Assembly (NCBI GenBank): GCA_030562195.1
Contig: JAUJPP010000007.1
Span: forward strand, 29,075,769-29,139,768
Source of the DNA: Nipponacmea schrenckii
Taxonomy: Eukaryota > Mollusca > Gastropoda > Lottiidae
Length of the DNA: 64,000 bases
Reading direction: 5' to 3'
A program made the translations under genes and the position numbers. Under the pieces are notes generated by a model that ran no database searches, had not been told where the DNA came from, and saw only the letters and a list, made by a program, of their open reading frames with translations. Position 1 is the stretch's first letter. The number at the start of each line of letters is the position of its first letter. Positions 39,201 to 50,300 of this stretch are shown one piece after another.

Positions 39201-41673
39201 CTTGTAAGGAATAATAACACATCAAATTATGTTGCAAATATCTTTTAATTTTTATTGATGCTAAAGAAAATTATCTTGAGCTTCCAATCTGATTATAGCT
39301 ATTCATTATATTTTTCATTTATCATTTTCACATCATCTTCTAAATAAAATATCGTATCAGATAGACGACTGAAACTGCTCCGTGTTGTCTCTGGAAGCTG
39401 GATAACTGCTTGTAGAAGGCTGGCGTATCAGGATCCAATCAGATGCAGGGCACTCGTAGAGAGTAAATAGTGTAGACGTAAATAAAATCTAAACAGTTTC
39501 TCACATATTTTTTGTTACCTTAATATAATTTCAGTAACTTATCATCCATCCACTTTTTTTCGCTGATTTCTGCCATAAAATATTCTGTGAAATTATTTTC
39601 AGATGAAAGACAGTTAGCTAAAAGAAGACAGAAGGTCAGAGATCCAAAAGAAACAAGCACTAAATCGAAACCAGATTCTCCAGGATTTTGCGAAGTTACA
39701 ACGAATTATTGTTCTGATGAGTTATCCAGCCCTTCGCCCGGTGCATCCTCCAGTTTTTTAAAGATTGATATTGATGATGAAGAATATCCAGTACCTTTAC
39801 CGCCTGAAATATACACTCATCTTCAAAACATTGAAAAAACTTACACAACCATATTCGACGCACCATATGATATCCAAACTAAAGCTAAATTTGAAGTTAC
39901 TCCTGAAAAACCACATGACCTTTTTAACCTCACAGATGCATTCATTCGTCGCCTCATCAAATTTGGTAAAGTTTTGCCAGAGTTTAAAGAACTAACACAA
40001 GAAGATCAAATACATATATTAAAGGTTTGTGCTTCATTTTTTTTTTTTTTGGGGGGGGGGGGGTCTTTTTGGTAATACTTGACATTTTTGGCAGGTGACT
40101 GAAGTCAGAGACATTACTGTTAAAACAATCTTCAATACATCAATAAAAGAGCAATACAAATTAGAAAGAAATAAAAGAACAGGACCTGTTGTTACTCTGG
40201 GTTCAGCATTGTATGATCATCAGACAACCCTACATTTAGTCTCTAACATTATTATATATGTCAATTAAGGGATGAAGTAGGCATAGGCCTAATACTCGCT
40301 ACACAAGCTGATCAACTTCAACTATTCATGAGAATCTATATCTGCCTTAAATATGATTGCTATCTTAACTTCCATTTCCCAGCTATTGGAGAATCAGACT
40401 TTAAATCTAATAAGCACTATGAATGTCTAAAATTTAAGCTTGGATTTAGACACCTTGATGTATAAGATATTAAGTCAATACCATTATTTCATTAATGCTA
40501 TTCTATTCTGAAATATATTTAATGGCCAAGGTGGACCGTGTTTCTGTATATCACTGTTGAAAGTCACAGTATACTAGGATATTATCAGCAACTTAGAGAC
40601 TGAGTGTAGAGTCAATTTTTGTCTGAAGGGAATTCATTAATGAAAACTAACAGACTAATCCTTAACTCTGTGTTATTTTTGTTTGTAACGTATTGTTTCA
40701 GGATTACTTTTAATTCTATATCTGATTTCTAGTATATAATTGGCAACATAATGCTTCTACTAAGGGAATTGAAGTGAGACATTGTAGAGTCGTTCTGATC
40801 AAGGTTTTAATTTACCAGATAGCATGATAGATGAGACTTTTTTTTTTTAATTAAATGCCTACCAAATAGCAGCCAAGTAATTGAAGATGGCAGACGATTA
40901 TGACATTTTGTCTAATTTCATATATTAACGGCTAAACAGTGTTATGTATCAATTCATATCACTAAGCCCATTCCAGCCATCAATAAGATTTCCAAGATTG
41001 TGGACAAAATGGCGGGAAAATATCACTTGGCTTCAATCACCTAGCTTCAATCACAGGAAGTCTTATAGGCATGTAGACTACTTTTAAAAAGACATTTCGT
41101 AGGTAGATTTTCATATAATTTTCCCAATTTGCCAATTCACCAGTTGTTGAAAACTTGTCTGCAATGATTTGAACATACAATTATCATACTTTTCAGGGTG
41201 GAATCATGGAAATATTTATTTTAAGATCTGCTATGTCATTCGATAAAAATTCTGAGAAATGGAAATACTCCGACACAGAAGGCAAAAAACAAATGGATCC
41301 TCGAGTGATTGCCACTGCTTTAAGTCCAGACATGTATTCATCACACATGATATTTGTGACCTCGTTACTGGAACTTATTAATAGTGATCGTTATATATTA
41401 TTGTTATTATTTGTTATTGAGTTGTTCTCTCCTGATAGACAGTTAGTGAAAAATAAAGAATCTGTGACACGGAGTCAAGAGAAATACTCTAATTATCTAA
41501 AAGTTTATTTAGAATCAATCTATCCAGTTCGGAAAGCTCAAACCTTATATCCTAAAATACTCATGAAGCTTATAGAAGTACGAAGTTTGGGTGAAGAGAG
41601 CGCCAAACTAGCAGCTAAATTGGATGTAACTAAAGTCGAACCATTGGGTCAAGAAATGTTCAATTTGAAATAA
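21257..41673 (+). CDS. NR1J: Nuclear receptor, HR96/NR1J type (vitamin D receptor-like)
   Basis: Coding exons join 21257-21325, 35705-35875, 37849-37966, 39603-40024 and 41197-41673, giving 418 codons. All introns are GT-AG and all phases agree. The DNA-binding domain (residues 48-113) has zinc-finger cysteines 48, 51, 65, 68 and 84, 90, 100, 103. The P-box region [12 protein letters not shown] is the HR96/NR1J form, differing from CEGCKGFFRR of most receptors. A basic extension (ERQLAKRRQ) follows, then a long hinge. The ligand-binding domain runs from about 186 to 418, with the helix 3-4 signature [11 protein letters not shown]...EDQ at 240-254. Helix 12 is PLGQEMF (409-415), keeping the coactivator-clamp glutamate E413. 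The start is ATGATG in an AAA context after a 5'UTR; alternative first exons are possible because intron 1 is 14.4 kb. As a family, these are ligand-responsive transcription factors linked to xenobiotic and lipid control. A VDR/NR1I name is the main alternative. Confidence 0.9.
21540..21755. repeat. Two direct copies of a 115-bp unit, each an inverted repeat with CCAAT cores
   Basis: Copies start near 21540 and 21655. Each holds CAGTCATCTGATTGGCTGAT on the left and a GATTAACCAATCAG-type word on the right, so ATTGG and CCAAT face each other. The unit lies 0.2 kb into intron 1 of the receptor gene. A related piece (ATCTGATTGATCAG, ATCCAATCCGATTA) lies at about 34900-35010, so it is probably a small dispersed palindromic element. 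Confidence 0.75.
21838..22412 (+). mobile_element. GTGGGCGTAT-family element in receptor intron 1
   Basis: The left end is TTTTTATACACCAACATTAT then AATGTGGTCGTATATTGTC and CATCACCCCTGTCC with a (CCGT)n run at about 21895. The body has about three units with GATTTGAATGAAACTTG, TTGATGAGATCTTGGACAAG and GAGTTATT-CTTGACTTA. The right end is GTGGGTGTATCTTGCTGGGTA then ACCGCTTG (about 22375-22405). It is the most compact copy in the window with both ends. Confidence 0.7.
22490..22850 (+). repeat. Segmental duplicate, copy 1
   Basis: It begins TATTATACAGCCCGTATTCA and ends near the words TTCAAATTCAACTGTTGTGT and CCAAAATAATCA. Copy 2 at 23098-23450 has the same words in the same order with many small gaps. 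It is noncoding, in receptor intron 1. Confidence 0.85.
22860..22965. repeat. Short dispersed-repeat-like segment between the duplicates
   Basis: The words AGTAGAACCTGTATTCAGAG, ACCACTCAAGGGAA and GGTCTCTGAGTGAAGGTGGC contain an inverted pair (GAGACCACTC with GTCTCTGAGTGA-type words). It resembles a common invertebrate dispersed repeat, but only one copy is seen here. Confidence 0.4.
23098..23450 (+). repeat. Segmental duplicate, copy 2
   Basis: It matches copy 1 at 22490-22850 from TATTATACAGCCCGTATTCA through TTCAAATTCAACTGTTGTGT to GGAGACAA, at an offset of about 610 bp. Many single-base deletions separate the two. Confidence 0.85.
24001..24175. repeat. Tandem repeat, about 65-bp unit, 2.5-3 copies
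   Basis: The words AAGTACAGTTGTC and TATGATTTGACAAGTTGAAT followed by CTATTTATAAGTA recur head to tail. Confidence 0.8.
24405..24705 (-). mobile_element. tRNA-derived SINE, near full length
   Basis: Read on the minus strand it begins GGAGCCACGGTGGCTTAGTG and carries a pol III B-box-like word (GTTTCAATCCC). Then come GTGCACGTTAAAGATCCTTT, TTATTGCGCACTGCATGG and the tail words GTCTTCATTAGACCATAAGG and AAAACTCCATTCATTTCATT. Partial or diverged copies lie at 10.1, 36.4, 38.2 and 52.3 kb. It sits in receptor intron 1. The tRNA origin is inferred from the B-box alone. Confidence 0.75.
24792..25019 (+). other. 75-codon open frame, function unknown, probably chance
   Basis: An ATG-initiated frame lies inside receptor intron 1 with no recognisable motif, and neighbouring sequence gives no support. 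It is listed only so that the stretch is accounted for. Confidence 0.1.
25860..27080. mobile_element. GGTCA-rich dispersed element in receptor intron 1
   Basis: Two direct units at about 25995-26075 and 26175-26255 share GGAAGGTGTGACC, ATGATATTCAATATATTGTC and AGGTCAAATGAT. After TAGCCCCTATGGGGCCACTT (about 26449), three units carry AGGTCAAGGTCA, TTGATATAGCCTTTTGAATT and GCATATGTGTGGATAGC. Edges are uncertain. CTTCCGGTTTGAATTTTT near 27058 links it to the CTTCCGGTT-bearing elements at the left of the window. Confidence 0.55.
27600..29320. other. Intron sequence, nothing recognised
   Basis: This is AT-rich receptor intron 1 sequence with no exon or clear repeat. Short frames here look like chance. 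Confidence 0.35.
29325..29550 (+). repeat. Tandem repeat, about 60-bp unit, four diverged copies
   Basis: Each unit starts GTGAGCTGAAAT (one copy GTGAGCGAAAAT) and continues with words like CTCTCTACCTGTATTGTAT. It lies in receptor intron 1. Confidence 0.75.
30124..30188 (+). other. Possible cryptic or alternative exon in receptor intron 1
   Basis: A good acceptor (CTCTTTTTTTGTAG) and a donor (GAG then GTAGGA) bound 65 bases. These are open from the first base and contain ATGATG at 30145, mirroring the ATGATG start of the annotated first exon. Spliced to the receptor's zinc-finger exon it would shift the frame and hit a stop within 30 codons, so it cannot encode the same receptor. It may be a poison exon, part of another transcript, or chance. 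Confidence 0.2.
30410..30720. repeat. Degenerate tandem repeat, about 60-bp unit
   Basis: The words GAAATGATAATATTGTAATA, TATATGATGATAAAGCTGAA and their variants recur about five times. A 104-codon minus-strand frame across it (30463-30777) is periodicity. Confidence 0.65.
30721..32035. other. Intron sequence, nothing recognised
   Basis: AT-rich receptor intron 1 sequence. No exon, RNA gene or repeat unit was recognised. Confidence 0.35.
32036..32870 (+). mobile_element. GTGGGCGTAT-family element with clear 5' hairpin and four units
   Basis: The left end reads TTTTTATACGCCCACACATA then AATGTGGGCGTATATTGTAG, a hairpin of ATACGCCCACA with TGTGGGCGTAT (about 32040-32070). A (TCTG)n run follows. 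Units of about 170 bp start at 32101, 32271, about 32430 and about 32716, with CCTGTCCACAATTGTTGTGA, TTCTTGATGGATTTTGACCA, CCCAAGGATGAAGCCTATTG and GAGTTATTGCCCTT. The first two units differ at only a few bases, so some of the expansion is recent. The 3' end is not recognisable and may be lost. Confidence 0.75.
32871..35704. other. End of receptor intron 1, few recognisable features
   Basis: It holds a SINE fragment (34080-34195), a CCAAT-type palindromic fragment near 34900-35010 and an 11-base C-run at 35275-35285. A 68-codon frame at 33852-34058 has no splice phase or motif to make it an exon. Confidence 0.35.
34080..34195 (+). mobile_element. Degenerate SINE fragment
   Basis: GTCAGTGATGCAGGTCGTAG, AAGCATCAAGTCTATTGG and GATGTGCACATTAAAGATGC match the fragment at 50205-50320 in order. 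Confidence 0.45.
35936..36427 (+). repeat. 25-bp tandem repeat in receptor intron 2, about 19 copies
   Basis: The unit is AAGCTTCTATATGACTTTTA plus AATAT, with T/A changes. It starts about 60 bp after the donor of the first zinc-finger exon. Every unit has a HindIII-type AAGCTT word. Confidence 0.95.
36428..36505 (+). mobile_element. SINE 3' tail fragment
   Basis: GTCTTCATTAGCCCATAAGG, TGCAGAAGAGTAGGACGTAA and AACTCCATTCATTACATTTT match the tail of the SINE at 24405-24705 in the opposite orientation. It abuts the 25-bp array. Confidence 0.7.
38100..38255 (+). mobile_element. SINE fragment in receptor intron 3
   Basis: GCGTCTAGTTGTTTTGATGG, GACAATAAACCAAGACCATG and then TTAGCCCATTAGATGCAGAA followed by AACGTAAAACTCCAATA link the two SINE-type fragments seen elsewhere. 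This suggests one family with a longer consensus. Confidence 0.5.
40037..40063 (+). repeat. T14-G13 homopolymer pair just inside intron 4
   Basis: Fourteen T followed by thirteen G begin 13 bases after the exon 4 donor. Run lengths in such tracts are often wrong in assemblies. The run is intronic, so it does not alter the protein. Confidence 0.85.
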
Positions 41674-44600
41674 TATGAATTGCTAAATGTAGAATAACAA
41701 GAATCAGGGTATTATAGATCATAGTGTTCTCTGTGGTTATTGAAATTGATGAATCATTATTAATATTTGAGATGTTGCAGATGGTGTTAAATACATCTAC
41801 ATGCTCTAAAAGTATGGTTACTTCTTTAGTATGCGTATATTTATGTGTTATTATTAAATGCCATTTATCATTTAAAATATCAACCAATATGAAGCAAAAA
41901 GTGATGTAAATGTGAAAAATATTAAACCAAAATACAGCGACTTTACAGACTTCACATTGAGATTCCCATTGAACATAAAGTTGCACCATTTGCTCAATCA
42001 AGTTTGTACAAAATCATTATGTGATATGAGAGATGTAATATTTTTATAAGTAGATGGAACTCTTTCCTCAACATGCCATATCTATTGATAATTATGGACT
42101 CAAAATATTACGTTTATACAAGTATTTCAACGAAGAATCATTAGACACTATTGATCAGAGATCGTCAAAACGTATTTTATGAAATGTTAAACTGCCTTAG
42201 TTATTCAACATTCAAAATGCCTAATCTTGGACTGTATTATATTGATAGAGGTTGAAGTGGATCCCGTAGTATAGTACTAATATATGACTCAATCTTCAAT
42301 ATTATATGATCATCATTCTGTGCTATAGACTTTATGTGCCATAATGTTTCAGGAAAATCTCAGAAAGAGAATTAAACAATTCCCAATCCTTAGAATACAT
42401 AGGGCAAATTATAATCTTTATTTTAAGTATATACTCTTACTAAGACCAGCAAATTAAAAGCTGTATGTAGTTATTATGGATCCTTTTTAAGGTTCTCAGT
42501 ATTTTTATGTATTTGTTAACAGACTAGTATTTTTATTGTGTTTTATGATTAACAATCTTGTATCGTATTAGTGCTAATAATTTGTTAACTTGTTTTTTTT
42601 CTGTTAGATTGTCTATTTATAACTACATGTAAGTTTGAAATTCAAATAACCCAATGGGACTCTTATTCTTGTTATAACTTAATTAAATTCAAAGTACAAC
42701 TTTGTACTTGTTTTTACTTAGTTTCAAATCCAAACAATAGTTCAACATTGTCTTTTATATTATTTTGTAGAGTTCAAGATTTTGTATTACATTTTCAAAA
42801 AACCAAACCTCCAAAATTGTTACAGTAGTTTTTATAATTTATATACATGTACACGTCATTATATGGCATATTCATTCATGATCAAAGGTAGATAGACAAC
42901 AGATGTATCTGAAGATATTCCAAATCTATTCAAAGGTATAAGAAGCAGTAAATTAAAGCATGCGTATCAAACACTTTGTCCTTTAATACTTGTTCATTTC
43001 CAAATACAGGTATAGTAGATTATTTGAATCTATTTTTTAAACATATAGATAGCCATACTAAGTTGATGTTCTCTTTTATATAGCAAAAGGTTTGGATAAA
43101 ACCACAATTTTGTTTTATGTGTATTTTAAAGCTTTCCAGTATATCAAAATAATGTTTTTATCTCTCCATATTTTTTGTTGAAATTTTTAAATTTTATTTT
43201 GTTGATTTTGTAAAACTGTACTGCTACCGGTATATTAGATTTAGTTTTTATTTATTTGATCTTGACGAAGGTGGGTTGAAGATCATTGATCTTGACGAAA
43301 TTAAAGGGAGAGTATGCACAAAAATTGTGCAGAAATCCTGTCTCGATTTTGATGGTCAGTTTATAATTTTGATCACTAAAGTCTAGGGAGTAACTGTACA
43401 TATTCTAGAATTAAATTTTATTGCCATGGAAGTTAGAAAAATAATATTTTGATTAATACAGGATGTTTTCTATGATTCTTGCCACTTTTTCATTCCCTTG
43501 ATAAACTTTTGGATTTTTCTTTCACATTTTCTTACATATTTATGGTGTAAAACTTTATATTTGTAACCACTAATTTTGTTGAATATTTTTTAAAGCTGTA
43601 TGCTTTGAAAACTGTATTTTTGCTTTTGTCTGCTTGTTTTGCTCGTTACAATCTTTACGATTTTTGAAACTTTTTGATCTCAAGTTACTGCTCAGGGCTG
43701 TTGTTCAGAAATGTACTTATTCTACTTCAGATGTTATTAGGTACATTAAAAAAACTAGAACCATTAGGGAGAGATACAAACACATATGGTGCCCTCAAAC
43801 CACATCCGACACGACAAAATAGAAACAATATATAATTGTATTGTGATGTGTTTTCTCATACTGTATCCAGTTTGTGTGGTTTATCCTATTTATAGTGTTT
43901 TTATTTTGTTGTTGGGTCTTGTCACATCAGGTGTTTGAGTACCTTAAGTCTTATCACTGAAGAAGTTAATATTGTATTAAGATGATTCAAAATAACAGCC
44001 CTAGCAGGATATGTCTGCTGATATTGAAAGTTCTACCTCTTTAGCTTGTTACAGACCTTGGATTTGGAATCATACTAATTAGTTATGAATGGAAATATAG
44101 CCAAAGGCATTAAAGTGATATCTAATATGTTTATACATATCATTCTTTTCATGTGTGCTGTAAGTTCCATTTCATAGTTGAATTATTATTTAATACTTTG
44201 AAATTAGTTACTGTAATTGATAAATGAAATATGACAGAAGTTGTCTCTTAAACCTGATATCTATCAATAAATATAGATATGGTGTTGGGTACTTATTGAA
44301 ATGGTTTCTTAGGAGGCCATGAATCTTAGGTGAGAAGACCTGTATGTATTCATATATATTCATAAGCATATGTGTTCAAATTTACAAAACAAAACATCCA
44401 AATTGATGAATTCAAGTGAATTAATTGGCCTGTTTAAAAATCACATAAGTTTACCAACTAAAGGTTAAAATGATATAAATTTGTTGTAATAGAGATAATG
44501 CCTTTTACAACAAACTGAACGATTTGACAAATTTCCAATGTTTACAGGGTCTATGTAATATGTTTCGTGTTGTTTTAATGCTACCATTACTAAAATGTTA

Positions 44601-47398
44601 ATGTTGATATTAATGGGGTTACTCTAATTTACAACCCATTAGATTTTGATGATGTAGTTAAGCTTTGTTCATATTTGCCCTTTATTGTTCTAAGAATTTG
44701 TACTGCGTCTCAACATGAACATAAAATTTGAGTTCTCAAGAGTGGTTAATATGAGTACATATTTATCTGTGAACTTACCTGGTGTCAGTAACATAATCCC
44801 TTAAAATCTGGAAAACTCACAAAACTAAGTCATTATTGAAAAAACGCTTAATAAATTAATTTTTTTTAATAATCAAACACGTCTTTATGGATAATTACTA
44901 AGATTTTTGGAAATTTATTTATTTTTTTATGTTATTTATGACAGCAGGTATGTTTACTGATTTATATGCTCTTATTGTCCAAGTTCAAAATTTAAATTTT
45001 ATGTTCATTCTATTGTATTCCTTTAAGGAATTGGTAAACTGTTCAACCAAATTCTTCCAGAAATAGTCATTGTATTTTTCCCAATTTGCAATGTTTACTA
45101 CTGGCATTTTTTTTCACAGATAAACACAATGTTTTCTTTAATAGGTTTAACCTTTTCAATGTAAGGCTGCTTTACCAGCCCATAACTTTGGGATATATAC
45201 CCAAACCACTGTTACCGAGCGATTTAGGCCATACACTTTAAGTTATAGTACTTGTTGGTCAGTATATGTGACCATATATTATATTCACAAGAAGTGTTCC
45301 AATGGTACAGATATCTTGACCCACTTCAATCTTCCTACCATTTTTTTTAGTCAATTTACCCAAATAGAGAAATGTTCTATTTACGTTTGCTGTTATAATC
45401 CTAATGTTATCAAATTGTTAGTTATAGATATTTAGGTTTTTGAATTTTTTGTTTTTTGAGGCAGCAGTGAAATATTACAATAGAAATATTATACTATGTA
45501 TTTGAAATGTAAATTTCGAGATATGTCACTATTAACTCCTCAATTGTACAATTAACTCAGATGGATAGCATGTATATATGTTAATGTTATGCAAGACCTA
45601 ATATTTTTTTACACATTAATTTCTCAGATTGGACACATTCTTTACAATGTTGATGCTATTAAGAACATCTTGACTGCTATAACCACCTTTCTTGTATTAC
45701 AGAAGATTTTAAAAAAAACCATTTACACGATCCAGGTGTATAACAGAAGTTATAAGAGATGCTCTCCTCTAGAAGCACTGGCCTAGGTCACATTGCTACG
45801 AATTTCAGTAAATCAGTTTCATCTAGGTGGTAGACAAAGTTCTTAATAGATTGACATTGCAAAGATGCTGAAGATTTGAACCAGTTTTATATCTGTTGAA
45901 GGCCCATTTCAAATAAAAACGTCACTAATTTGCAGTCAAATCATCTAAAATGTTTCACTGACATTACAGTAATTAAAGAGCATTTATTGCACAACACTTT
46001 TCTATCTGTTTTTTCAAAATCATTGAAGGCAGTTACCCAATAGAATGAAGGTCCACCAATCATTACTATTTCATTGTAGTGATCATTGTTTACTGAATAC
46101 GTTGTTTCTTTAAATTTGAACATTCTGAAAGTTGTATTATTTTGTTTTTATTTTCTCTTTGAATACTGCTGCTATTGAAGAATTCTGTATTGTTGTATCA
46201 ATATGTATATTGTTTATTAATGGGTATTTTATACTTGCTTTTCTTGTTGTCTTGGTTTCTATTTCTTTCAAACCTTCTTTTTTAATTTCTGAATGAATTT
46301 TAAATATATTCATTCAGACAAGGTACTCTGTTAAAAGGCTCCTTAAAGGTATAATTTATATGAACTTATTGCACTGATAATCTTACATCAGGTTTATCTA
46401 TGTTTCCATGAAATGAAATGTATTCATCTTTCTAAAAATATGTTAAAAATTCATCTATGTTTTATGTATTTAAACTTTCAGAGATTTGATTTAGGCGCAT
46501 GGTAGATATGTCTTCAGGCCATATCAATGAATAAACTCTTTGTGCCATGATATTTGCATCCTGAATAGAAGTTAACTGAGCTTATGTGACCTACATACAT
46601 ATATTAACTCTTTCAATAAACTATGTGATAAAATGAGCTCATAGATTATATTTAGTGCCTATTCTTATTGCAAGGCCTTGTACTTGAAGTAAGATATGCG
46701 TAGGCCTACAGGTAGCCTACTCTTTATTTAACCTATAATTTATTCATATTAGTGAGGTACCTTTATTATACTTTTAAGAGATAATGTTAGTGGAATCTAT
46801 GGGTAAGATTCAAAAAATAATCTTAATATTTATATATGAATTGTAGACCTTTGTTGTCTTTTTTAATTGAGTAGGAAAATGGCACATATTATGTTTCTAT
46901 TAGAATTTCAGAATTCTTGTGTTTAACCATTGATAAAAACAATAACATGAATTGATTTTAAGTTCAGAAGAAAATTAAAAGTTTTTGTTAACAATTTGTT
47001 GTCTTTTAAAACCATAAAGGCGTTTAGTGCTCAAATCAAAAGGGGCAAAGTGTAGAAACATTGCAATAATTTCTGGAGCACTCATGAATCCTGTGTCTAG
47101 CAGTATTACTCGGTCATGGCCATGTAGGCCTACTTGATATACCAAGTGACTTATGGATCTAGAAGTCCGGTGTTTTGTTTTAAAATACAGAATTAGGAAG
47201 GCATCAGGTTTATTTAAACGTCTGATAATTTGAAATTATTATCAAAAGTTTCTTAAAGTTGTGGTCTGGTTGCTATTGAAGGGAAGTAACTCTTTTTATG
47301 GACTTTGTTGTCTCCCTTTAATTGAGAATGTCACTATTATCGTCCACTATGAGGAGAAAATTCCTCAGTATACTAGATCTAGTGGTTTGATTTCGAAA
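41674..47398. other. Receptor 3'UTR and intergenic sequence
   Basis: The 3' end of the receptor mRNA lies somewhere here. AATAAA words occur, for example at 44266-44271, but none can be fixed as the signal. A small hairpin (CTGAATGAA with TTCATTCAG) lies at about 46288-46317. No coding exon was recognised; frames at 41660-42001 (minus), 43634-43822 and 45589-45786 lack motifs. Confidence 0.4.
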
Positions 47399-50300
47399 AT
47401 GACGTCAACTTTGAATGATTTGTTCGACCAAATTATACACTCAGAAAGGCTTGCACAAGAGAGAAAAAATCGTCTGTTTGAAGGTGAGTAAATATAGGAA
47501 GCGGAAGAATTGCCGACCATAATATAAATCAAAAGCCTATCCAAAGTTTTCTCTTTTGTAGTCGTCGACGTCAATTCGTCAGTGTCAGTTTGATATCAAG
47601 AACTCAGTTCAGAAAATTGCTAGATCAATAGTGTAAATGACACAGATTGAGTAAATACTAACTTCACCATCCTTACTTTTTGGCATTGGGCCTGGCCTTA
47701 TTTATTTCCTAGGACTAGGGGCCTATGGCTATAATAGTATAGGCCTGTAATAAGGCCAGTAATAATAAGCCTAAGAAGGTAGGTCTAGAGTTGGTTACCT
47801 AATTAAATTTTTTGGAAAAATTTAAATCATATTGTATATAGTGAAATCAAAGATTCAAGCTTTTCAAGAGAAACTGGTAATAATTAGAGAAGAATGGGAA
47901 AGTCAAAGAGGAAGACAGGTGTTGAAGGTAATCTTTTGGCATTTTTATGTAACAAAATGTTAGTTGTTATAGTCTAGGCCCTATCTTCAAGTCAAATTAG
48001 CAAGCCTGAAAATGCTGTCGAAGGAATTGAATGGGGGGAAAATCAGGGGCTTGATGAAAATTCATTTGAAAGTTATAAGCTAAAATCAAAATAAATAATT
48101 GTTGTGCCAAATAACTAATAAACAATGTGCCAATATATTTGCCATTTCTCATTACAATTTAGGCCTATTTTATTTCATAACTTTTCAGAATACAAATGAA
48201 AATAAAAAATTATATTTATAAATATTAATACTTAATAGATTAAACAGTTAAATGAAGAAGAATTAAAGTTAAAATGGTTGACAAACAGAGAATTAATTCT
48301 GTTAGAACAAAAAAACTTGACCATTGAAGAGGGAAAACAAATAAACAAAGAGATGGTATGATGTTCAGCATAGTTTTCAATTACTTTTGGCGCTCTTCTT
48401 TCTGTGCAATTTGAAATTAAAAATTAAGTGTCTGTTTTTCTTATAGTTTGGTTGAGATGCAGTTGATGTCATTACAAAAAGTTAAATCAGTTTTATGGGA
48501 TATGATTGAGAATAGTCTCAGTTCAGTCCTGGATTTGAAAATAACTCTGATCAAAGGAACATGTTTTATATTGACTGTATGTTTCTTAAACTATAAATTG
48601 AACATGTTCTTTGCAGGACGATGTTATTAAGAATTATGATGACAATTTACAGTGTTTTATGAATGACATCAGCCAAACTATGGTGCAATATGACTTGACT
48701 GGTTATGGAATAGAAAACAGAGAATTACAACTTCAAGATGAAATTAATAAGCTTGATGAACAACAAAAAGAACTTTCTGTTGGTTTGTATCTTACTTCTA
48801 AGATTTTGGTGGTTCTTTCAAGGTTTGCTTCTTATTGTCAAGGAATCGTTCAAGGCAATGGGAAAGTTTGTCTGATATCCAACGCCAATGGTGGACACAC
48901 GATATTGAGTTTGTGAACTGACACCACACAAGGGCGTGTCATGATGCTCAGTGTCAAAAAGATTTCAAGATTATTCATATTACAGTTAAACAGTGATTAA
49001 ACAGAATACCAAATATCATGTATTTATTTTAATTCATTACAACATGATACAACTGTAGATGATGTACAGTTACTTTATCCCATATACTTCATATGGATCT
49101 ATCATCCTTTTTTAAAATAAGCATCTTGACCAAGCAAACAGCTATGGTCAGCCTTCTGTTATTTCAAACTTTATATTTCAGATGTTTATGAGTATGACAG
49201 TCATTTAAAAGAAATTGAAGACTTGTGTGAAAAGAAATCAAAGTTGGAAGAAAAAATTAAAGATTTGAATACTAAAAAGAATGGTGAGCTTAAATCGATG
49301 AAGTTTTAGCCTAGAATATTCAGAGTTGTTTTAATAAAAATGTAGACCAACGGTACTGTCAAGGTTTTTTTATTTGTAACCAAGAAGAATGTATGTATTA
49401 TTTCAGAAAAATCCCAAGAACTGTCTGATACATTAAATAGCTTATCAAATTTAGAAAAAGAGAAAATATCAGTCAGTCAAATTCCACAAAATGATCCAGA
49501 ATTTTGTAGGTAAGAATTCATAGAAAATTATTGACAATGCGAATATAAGTGTGCTCGATCAACCAGACTCTATTTTTCCTTGGTCAACCATTAAATTTGA
49601 TTTCAATTTGCAGTATATCTGGATTTTATTGAATTTAAGTTTTGGAGAATAAGTCCCTAATGAGCAGTAATTGAAAAAAAACTGGTCGCTATGAGATACT
49701 CCCTAGGTTAAACAGAGCTCGTATTTAGGTTGCTTAAGCAATATTTAGATATGACATAGAGTACATACATATTTGTCCTATAAGATAAGTTATGACATCT
49801 AATAGTAACAGTAAGAAAAGTCGATACTCAACAAGATATCATTATTTTTGATATCTATAACATAAGAGAAACAGATATATCTCTTTAATAACATATAATT
49901 TCTTACATTCAGGATGTATGTTGTTTAATGGTTTGCTCAATAATGACAGCATTTTCTAAAAATTTTATCACCCCCATCATTGAAATACTAAAACAGGAAC
50001 TGAATCATGGTGTTTATCAGAGTATTTTGCTCAATACATTTTTTGTAGAATTTAATATTTCTATATCACTCTTCGTATTTTAAAAGTGGAAAAAGCTATT
50101 ATTATATCATTCCCATTATATGAAATTGTTAACATGAACGTATATCCTAAATTTGAAGTGTGTGATCTGTAGATTAATACCTATATAGTATCCATCCTAA
50201 TAGCTATGTTCACAGTGATGCAGATCATGGAGGCTAAGAAGGAAAATGCATCTATTTATTCCGATGGGACATTAAACTAAGGCCCTGAGTGCTACAGATG

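Noticed and set aside
41660..42001. 113-codon minus-strand frame overlapping the receptor stop
   Set aside because: It lies in the probable 3'UTR of the receptor, with no motif and no splice-site support.
43634..43822. 62-codon frame with basic residues
   Set aside because: It looked briefly protein-like, but has no family motif, donor or acceptor in phase.
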